Below the pieces are notes generated by a model. It searched no databases. It was not told the DNA's origin and was given only the letters and a program-made list of their open reading frames with translations. Shown here piece after piece: positions 57,646 to 64,000 of a stretch of DNA of 64,000 nucleotides; the stretch's first letter is position 1, and every line of letters starts with the position of its first letter. Source of the DNA: Erpobdella octoculata (Eukaryota; Annelida; Clitellata; Hirudinida; Erpobdellidae); contig OZ022239.1 in NCBI GenBank assembly GCA_963978895.1, positions 12,057,274-12,121,273 on the forward strand, written 5' to 3'. A program made the position numbers and the translations under genes.

Positions 57646-58146
57646 ATTTTAATACTTGTTTATGATCTGCCTTAATGGATTTTAAATGTTTTACAAATTT
57701 AAAGATCTTACGGGTTCCTAGCATTTTTTCTGTGTCCGCTCCGCACCTGGGCAATCCTACTGGCGATATATCTCCATTGCTGTGTGGCTAGAGACAAGTC
57801 TGCCCCATCTTCTCCAGTGCATGGTGGAACAAGCAGGTCTGATCCTCTTCTTGCTCCAGCTTTGTCTCGATGTGATGACAATGCATTAGATTACGAAGAA
57901 GATGCTGACTCTCCAAACGTAGAAACAGTCCAGGAAATGGCACCTGCTTCTGATGATGCTTTTCATAGGCATCAAAATTCCAAGTTTAACAATGTAAGTA
58001 ACTTAGATGGTCACAGAAAAAAGTACGGTGGCGATAATGGGGTCCGAGAAACTGCAGATGAAAGTACGAACAGCAGTAACAGCTGCATTGGCGAAAAAAG
58101 AACCAACGGCTATAACAGTGATGAACGTTCTAACCATGCCAAATGA
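49946..58146 (+). CDS. TMEM62: TMEM62 homologue, membrane metallophosphoesterase-like protein (15 exons)
   Basis: Exons: 49946-50206, 50569-50680, 50761-50898, 51074-51119, 51199-51349, 51514-51644, 53207-53329, 53659-53814, 54384-54543, 54770-54880, 55073-55154, 55614-55745, 56287-56405, 57350-57570, 57705-58146; all phases agree, ~794 aa (human ~643). An N-terminal hydrophobic anchor (CLMFLLFGAVYLVVFGLLAE) precedes a calcineurin-like phosphoesterase fold with ISDLH, LTGDITD, DTRGNHD, FFGHYPSS and YLCGHLHT, the DxH / GD / GNHD / H / GHxH metal-site series. Next come an all-beta region (RILAFSDVTIEKVFVKIDG) and several C-terminal membrane segments, including IIC|GPWFVGYVL and GFLAFFLCPLRTWAILL. 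A hydrophilic ~120-residue tail is extra compared with human. Substrate and role are unknown to me. The start ATG is the first in frame; an internal Met at residue 14 is an alternative. Confidence 0.93.
52091..52947. mobile_element. Non-autonomous hAT in TMEM62 intron 6
   Basis: CAGAGATGTAGTC...GACTACATCTCTG are perfect 13-bp inverted termini. The flanks TTGTGATG and TTGTGGTG (52083-52090, 52948-52955) are an 8-bp duplication with one substitution. Degenerate CCAAGACTTT-type repeats adjoin both ends. No transposase coding. It shares the first 12 terminal bases with the hAT at 37988. Confidence 0.85.
53207..53329 (+). other. TMEM62 exon 7 with the GHxH metal motif
   Basis: Listed separately because it lies 1.56 kb from exon 6 and carries the essential GHLHT and GLVPNMYAY. 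The codon split AA|G across intron 6 gives KTSIAYLCGHLHT, confirming the junction. Confidence 0.8.
54340..54377. repeat. (ATT)n microsatellite next to a TMEM62 acceptor
   Basis: ATT units run to within 7 bp of the exon 9 acceptor (TTTTGCAG). A longer pure (ATT)n, about 21 units, is at 57581-57645, starting 11 bp after the exon 14 donor. Confidence 0.9.
55253..55300. repeat. (TA)n array in TMEM62 intron 11
   Basis: About 24 TA units; a second array of ~36 units is at 55503-55576 in the same intron, ending 37 bp before exon 12. Confidence 0.95.
55717..56118 (+). repeat. 34-bp tandem repeat spanning the exon 12 / intron 12 boundary of TMEM62
   Basis: Twelve near-identical copies of a 34-bp unit (TCTTGTTTATAACATCTACA, then TTATTTGTGGTTTG). 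The first copy includes the last ~29 coding bases of exon 12 and its donor G|GTTTGT at 55745/55746. The same donor recurs every 34 bp up to 56085 (11 in total). The array was therefore seeded by coding plus splice-site sequence. Confidence 0.95.
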
Positions 58147-59194
58147 TGGAGTTTTCTGATCAGCCCTTTGCTAGGAAAATTTGACTTGTTTTTATGGTTT
58201 TTGTGAACGTTGTCGTATGCATCACTTGTGAGTGTCATTTAGAAAATCTTACCTTAGTAGCTATTTTTAGATATTATTCAAAGTACGTCTTTACCATACA
58301 AATAGCGCTATTTGGGTAATATTAAGAATAATTGAGTCAGTGATGCTTTTGTCGTTACCACATCTATACTCACTTTAAAGCTTTATTTTTGTTTTATTTT
58401 ATCGATTGCCGATTGTGATTTTATGTGCACTACTACACCTACAGAAACAAATTTTAACTGAAGTATTGCATGAAACGTTTATGTGTTAGGCCCCAAGCAC
58501 AATGGAGCTAGACATTGCTTCATTATTTTAGTGTTTTTTTATTTTTAACTTGAAAAAATTAAACCAATTTTGCGTTTCTCTCCGATGGCTTGACATGTTT
58601 CATTTCGCTCGGTAACTAGGCGGCCATGTTTTAATTTAACGTCACTCAATCGTCTGCTCGTGTGCCAACTGAAGCGAAGAAATAATTTAGTGCAAAATGT
58701 TCTATTAAAAAAAAGTTTCTTTGGGAGGGATTTTTGTTCTCCGATTTTAGGAAACAATTTGCTGCGTTAATTTAATGGCGCCGCAATATACGACATTCTT
58801 ATTTCTGTTAAATATTTATTGTTATTAACAAGAATTATTTGGTTTTTCCGATTGTCTCTGTCACCGAAAATACGAAAAATAATCCTAATAGAAATCAAAT
58901 TAAAATAGCTGCGCTTATCGGGAGGGAACCTAAGAGACCCGATGAATTTTCTATTAAATAGTGATTGACATTATTCCGAAATGAAAAAATACCACTGCAT
59001 AGGTATATGTAGAAATAATGTAGATGTGCAGAAGTGAATAAAAAAGATTATATTTTCAACATTTGGTTGGAACTTAATTTCACATAAAAAGAAATTATAT
59101 GTCCTATTGAATATGAAAAAGAACCGATACAAACTTATGCAAGTTATGATAGTGTAAAAGATTTTTGGTTGTGAAAATATGTTTATTAAGAATA
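58147..59194. other. TMEM62 3' UTR and downstream sequence
   Basis: No AATAAA was found close to the stop. No gene or repeat recognised. Confidence 0.4.
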
Positions 59195-59475
59195 TGTCAG
59201 TTAGGGGTTTCATTGGGGGGAAGCAACTCCCTCTTCCAAGGATTTCCCGGAAATTTTTTCTAAAAAACGTTTTTTCAAAAGTTCCTACGACTAATACGCC
59301 CTGGTCATTAGCTGTTTTGGAATAAAAAATGTATAAGATTTGAGAAAAGTACCTACGACAATCCCCCCTCCCGGTCATCAGCTATTTTGGAAGAACAGTG
59401 GAGTATAAAATTTTGAAATGTGTGGGTTTCTGAAACATTTTGCCCCCATGCTTTTGTTGAAATGACGCTCCTGGT
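59195..59475 (-). mobile_element. Most complete R3 element (~280 bp, non-autonomous)
   Basis: The left end CAGTTAGGGGTTTCATT and right end (reverse complement) CCAGGAGCGTCATTTCAAC are loosely related inverted termini. The body has two near-duplicated blocks with CGGTCATCAGCTATTTTGGA (59290-59330 and 59370-59400). The same sequences occur at 7891-9175, 10320-10510 and 48890-49030. hAT-like by terminal CAG, but no target duplication was confirmed. Confidence 0.5.
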
Positions 59476-60720
59476 TTCAGTCTATATTGATTTTTTCAGT
59501 GACATAAAATCAATAACCAACACCGAATATTGCAAAAAAGCTCTATTTTACTGAGAAAATTAAAATTATAACTTATTCAATTTCTGTAAAAAGAATTACC
59601 TACTCTTAAAATGCATTAATATCCGATAAGTGCGTATACTTGTAGATACCTTATGATAATTTGTCCATGTATAGGTACCTATATATTTTTGTATGAATAT
59701 TCATGTGTACAAATACAGTTGTACCAATATTATAATATCATCTTTGATACTCTGATCGGCATAACTTCTAGACAATTGAACTAGCTTCAGCCTTTTATAG
59801 ATGCTTTCTACAAGTTAATTTTAAAAATGAAGATACATACGACTCTGTGACCCCGAACTGTGGGAAATAAAGTACTGCACGGGCCGGGGCGGTCCTTGAT
59901 TTTTAGAGCTTTCAAACGGGCTGGGCTGAGATTTTTGACAAGTATAAGCATTTTAGGCCTAAAAAACGGACAGGGTCTGAAACGGGCCGAACCTGTAGCA
60001 GCAACTCTGACCGTGCGTAGTCAGAAATTTTGACATTTTTTTAGCTACTCAACCACTTTTCCCAACGCTATTTCGCACCGCAACGGCCAAATATTTATTA
60101 TTTGGGGAGGTGAGATCCCTGCTAAATGATCTCTTTTTGTGAAAATGCCTCCCCCCCCCGTCAGAAATTCCTAGCTACGCACCTTTGATGTCTTCTGAAT
60201 AACACATTTAATAATTACTATTTATAATATTCGGTAGATGTCACTCTAACAGTTTTGACAGCTTCAAAGTAGAGGTGTGCGCGGGAAAAACTTTTTGTCT
60301 CATAGCCATCCATCCCCAGGAAGTGTTATTTCTATCCCCATCCATACCCACCAATATCATCCCCAACTATTCTCGCAGTCTTTAATCCTCACCCCCGCAC
60401 TGTTTCGTCTATATTTTCAGTCAATCCCGCAGTTTTCATTATTTTTTTAGTGTGTCGTTTCACCTTAATTACAAATAAGGATTGATATATAATAAAATAT
60501 TAAAAAAAAACGTTTAAAAATACCACGTTTTTGTGAACTAAACAAAAGAAAATAATTTGTTCTGGGCTGTGTGAGAAATGTCTTGATGGAGGCATGCGTT
60601 AATTGTGGACATTCGTATAACAAACAAGCCATGAATTTTCAACACTTAAAACGTGGGGCGCCCTTTACTCAAACTAACCATCTGCTATTTTTTAAAAAAG
60701 ATAGTATAAAAAGCAACATA
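59476..60720. other. Intergenic repeat debris
   Basis: 59880-60005 has GGGCCGGGGCGG and AACGGGCTGGGC phrases like those at 42060-42370. 60265-60420 begins AGAGGTGTGCGCGGG, a hAT-like terminus, with CCATCC-rich sequence after it. No gene recognised. Confidence 0.35.
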
Positions 60721-61030
60721 CTAGTGGGGTACCCGGCGTAGTCCAGGGATTTTAGAGGTTTTTCTAATGCGTGTCTCTCTCGTTCCTGTTTCCTTCCTCG
60801 CTTGCTCTCCCGATCCCGGTCACTTTCCCGTTCCCGGTCACCTTCCCGTTCCCGGTCACTTTCCCGTTCCCGGTCACTTTCCCGTTCCCGGTCACTTTCC
60901 CGTTCCCGGTCGCTTTACCGTTTTCGGTCGCTTTCCCGTTACCGGTCACTTTCCCGTTCCCGGTCGCTTTCCCGTTTTCGGTCGCTTTCTTGCTCTTCCG
61001 CTCTCGCTCGCTTTTCCGTTCCAGCTCATT
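60721..61030 (-). mobile_element. Helentron-like element, copy E (3' part)
   Basis: Reverse-strand 3' end CTACGCCGGGTACCCCA then CTAG|T at 60721. Inside, ten or more units of an 18-bp minisatellite (GAACGGGAAAGTGACCGG) lie at 60800-61000. The 5' half is absent. Confidence 0.65.
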
Positions 61031-61186
61031 TTTTTCCACTCTCTCATAACTTCTTTTGGCCCATAAAACGTAAAATAGACTTGCTAAAAGCGGCTTGAAA
61101 CCTTCAAACGTTATTACGTAAAATAAATTTGAATTCTGTTACACAATAACCTGCAAAGGTCGTAAATAGGCGCTTTTGGCCTGGAA

Positions 61187-61338
<152 letters not shown>

Positions 61339-61678
61339 CGTCAGTTGATTTTACTAATTTGTTTGAGTTTTTAGTATTAAAATCACGGAGGGTCACCATT
61401 GATTGATCGTTCCAAACCTGTTTTGCTCGGAACTAAGAATATTCGAGGACTTCATGATTCAGGGGCACACCTCGTATGATATGCGGTCAGTGCATTCTAA
61501 AAAATGATTTTGTGCTACATTTTCATTGTTGTGTTGAAGACTTAAAGAAAATAACAACAAATCGTTTTTATTATTTTATCAGAAAGCAACGGTTTCAATA
61601 ATTTTATCAATTTCTACTAGTAAATTTTTTCATAAACTAATTTTAATGATCAAACAGTTTTACCTCATTCTTTAACCA

Positions 61679-61890
61679 CTCCCCCAGAACCACCACTTTC
61701 TCCAAAACCACTGTACCACCCCAGAACCACTACTCGCCAAAACCAACATACCACCCCAGAACCACCACTCTCCCCAGAACCACCACTCCTCCAGAACCAC
61801 CATACCACCCCAGAACCACCACTCTCCCCAGAACCACCACTCCTCCAGAACCACCATACCACCCCAGAACCACCACACACTAGCACCACC
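61679..61890. repeat. CCAGAACCACCA minisatellite
   Basis: Units of 14-17 bp with a higher-order period near 60 bp (CTCCCCAGAACCACCACTCC then CCAGAACCACCATACCACC). The Trp/Gly/Ser-rich frames on the minus strand follow from the repeat. Confidence 0.85.
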
Positions 61891-63403
61891 AAACATACAT
61901 GGTGGAGAATTGGCGTCTCCACTCTTAATGGACGTGAAAGCGACACCGCACGGCAAATATTTGACGAGGTGTATTTTCGTCCTCCGAAATTTTGACGAGC
62001 AGCTATTACTGGAGCAAACTGTTCGGCCAAAGAAAGACTTTTTTGCTTTTATGCTCATTAGACTGACTTTTTATGATGCCGCTCGTAACATCTGGAAATA
62101 AATTAAATCTTTTCAAGTTTCAGTTCTGCAGGCTTGTCTATTTTACGTGTTTTAATCCAAAAAATTATTTTGTTTTAACTGATATTATTATTAGTATTAT
62201 TATTATTAAAAATTTAGATAAATTTGTGAATTTGTTTTGTTTCGTTGGACATAGACAAGATTGTGAATAGACTACTCTTTAGACTCTTTAATACGTCAGT
62301 CTTAGGAATAATAATTTGTAGTTTCTTTTAAGCAGCAGCATCAAAACAGCTGATAATATTAAGAGTAGTGAAGGCACATGGACACACGGACCCGCTTCAT
62401 TCAAGCATAAATCCGCATTTAGCTCACGAATCAAATTGTTCCATGTTTGTTGAATCGTGAAATAATTCCAAGTGAGACGATGAAGGTTGGTGACGAGCCA
62501 GGATTTTGATGTCGTCACGTTCACTATCATGCATCTGAATTTAGGACAATAACAAACCTGGATGGTTGGTCAAATGATGTAATGGTCAGTATGGTGGCTG
62601 GTGGGCCAGGGACAGGACTGAAAGGAGCTACCCCTGAAATAAAATTGTCAAAAGTAATGATTCTATAGACCTAGATAAATAAAATTGTACGGTTGTGTCA
62701 CAGATTAAAGATTTTATAAGGCTGAATAACACATCCACACACTTAGATATATAATGAAACTTCATTCATTTTTATCATTAAACGTGGCTTTCAGCCGCTC
62801 GGGGGTGGGGGGCGGGCAGACAAAACCTGTCTCCCCCATTTAGAAAAAAGCCGACGACTGAGGAAGGTTAAACAACAAAATCCAATAACCGGGAAAAGCA
62901 GTTTTTTTTCCAAATATTTTTTCTTGTTGTCGCAAAACAATTTGTTTCCATCCCCTAAAAAGTGCACCCCATAAATTATGCCACTGTCAAATGTATTTCG
63001 CGATGAAGCTGTTTTGTAGTAGCAAGAAAAAAATTGCGGTTTTATCAAACGTTTTAATGGCATCGGGGATGCTCATTAACCCTCAGTCCTAGCTAGGTCT
63101 TTTTATACCCTCTCTCGTAAACAAGATTCTCAAGACCTCTTGCTTAATTCAAATAGTACAGTACACTAGTACACCCATGTATCTAATATTAGAGTTATTC
63201 AAGTAGTACAGTACACCCATGTATCTAATATTAAAGTTATTTTGAAGATTATTATTCACTGCCTGTGAAATGAAAATGAATCGAGGCCGAAGCAGCAAAG
63301 CTAAGCCTAAACAATATGACATTACACTGAATTTATAAACTCTATGGGGATTGGCTATGAGTAGGGTTACAACTGTATGTAGTAGGGTTATAACTTTATA
63401 TAT
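61891..63403. other. Intergenic, hAT-like terminus near 62988
   Basis: The reverse strand at 62988 reads CAGTGGCATAATTTATGGGG, a hAT-like end, and a G-rich stretch at 62795-62830 may be the other end. 63150-63240 holds two copies of a ~50-bp unit with GTACAGTACACCCATGTATC. No gene recognised. Confidence 0.4.
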
Positions 63404-63493
63404 GATGATAACGAGGATGACGACTACGATGATGCTGATGATGACGATGGCGATGGCGATGACGATGGCGATGACGATGGCGATGGCGATGGC

Positions 63494-63570
<77 letters not shown>

Positions 63571-63574
63571 CGAC

Positions 63575-63608
<34 letters not shown>

Positions 63609-63655
63609 TTGACGTTGACGTTGACGTTGACGTTGACGATGACGACGACGACGAC

Positions 63656-63703
<48 letters not shown>

Positions 63704-63735
63704 GGTGGTGATGGTGATGATAATGATGATGATGA
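63404..63735. repeat. Compound (GAT)n/(GAC)n/(GTT)n trinucleotide tract
   Basis: Blocks in order: GATGGC hexamers, pure GAT, GACGAT hexamers, GACGTT hexamers, GAC, GAT and finally GGT. Both strands stay open (poly-Met/Asp or poly-His/Arg), which is an artefact. Confidence 0.95.
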
Positions 63736-64000
63736 TTATTTAGTGATAATGATCTTACCACCTTTATTTATGTGTTTTCACGACGATGAAGTTTGCCGAA
63801 CTTTTTTTAACGTCTCGGTAACAATTAAATATTCCACGATCGCAAATGAATTAAAATAAAAAGAATTATAATTGTACAGACACGGTTGTAGTTGTAGTTG
63901 AATGACACTTGTACACTGCAGCACACCGGTAACAACTACCTTCTTCCACCACAACAATGAGATTTCAGAAAATGAAAAAAAGGGCTCAGTCCAGCATTGG

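Noticed and set aside
61665..62058. Trp/Gly-rich protein on the minus strand
   Set aside because: It is generated by the CCAGAACCACCA minisatellite and ends at the repeat edges.
63351..63761. Poly-Met / poly-His ORFs
   Set aside because: Pure translation of (GAT)n and related trinucleotide repeats; likewise 1011-1290.

Overview
This is a 64-kb piece of an AT-rich, repeat-dense animal genome. The genes have many short coding exons with GT-AG introns, and the non-LTR retrotransposons, hAT/mariner transposons, Penelope-like and Helitron/Helentron-like elements are of animal type. The host proteins are clearly metazoan but fairly diverged (the SUPT7L and bZIP homologues especially), so I infer a fast-evolving invertebrate lineage. 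I cannot fix the phylum from sequence alone. No bacterial-style operon, CRISPR array or intact tRNA/rRNA gene was found.

Five host genes could be assembled exon by exon, all with consistent splice phases. (1) An ATF3/JDP2/FOS-type bZIP factor (minus, 6134 to 1307, 3 coding exons). (2) SUPT7L/STAF65-gamma, a histone-fold subunit of SAGA/STAGA (minus, 22985 to 20623, 5 exons). (3) A mixed-lineage kinase, SH3-kinase-leucine zipper-CRIB (plus, 24020 to 33143, 10 exons). (4) SQSTM1/p62, PB1-ZZ-LIR-UBA (minus, 36203 to 34224, 5 exons). (5) TMEM62, a membrane metallophosphoesterase-like protein (plus, 49946 to 58146, 15 exons). SUPT7L and MLK are head-to-head about 1 kb apart; MLK and SQSTM1 are tail-to-tail with poly(A) signals about 370 bp apart. 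MLK (JNK/p38 MAP3K), an AP-1/ATF bZIP and p62 all belong to stress responses, but nothing here shows that their proximity is more than chance.

The rest is largely mobile DNA: a 1,284-bp dead mariner with TA target duplication (2.6-3.9 kb); a tandem array of a ~180-bp repeat (10.6-11.4 kb); a foldback element (11.7-12.05 kb); a LINE with a full-length uninterrupted endonuclease-RT ORF and long poly(A) (12.5-16.55 kb); a decayed CR1-like LINE (36.9-41.1 kb) interrupted by a hAT with 8-bp target duplication; a Helentron-like family with CTAGT 3' ends and an internal 18-bp minisatellite (at least seven copies); a Penelope-like element with near-perfect inverted terminal repeats carrying hammerhead-ribozyme-like motifs (43.76-44.39 kb); and two further hATs (46.05-47.91 and 52.09-52.95 kb). 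Long (TA)n arrays and trinucleotide tracts punctuate the window.

The most unusual observations are a 34-bp tandem repeat that copies the exon 12/intron 12 boundary of TMEM62, giving 11 identical 5' splice-site candidates; the inverted pair of hammerhead-like motifs; and a p62 upstream region in which CCAAT, an antioxidant-response-like site, a CACGTG box and a TATA box lie in promoter order.
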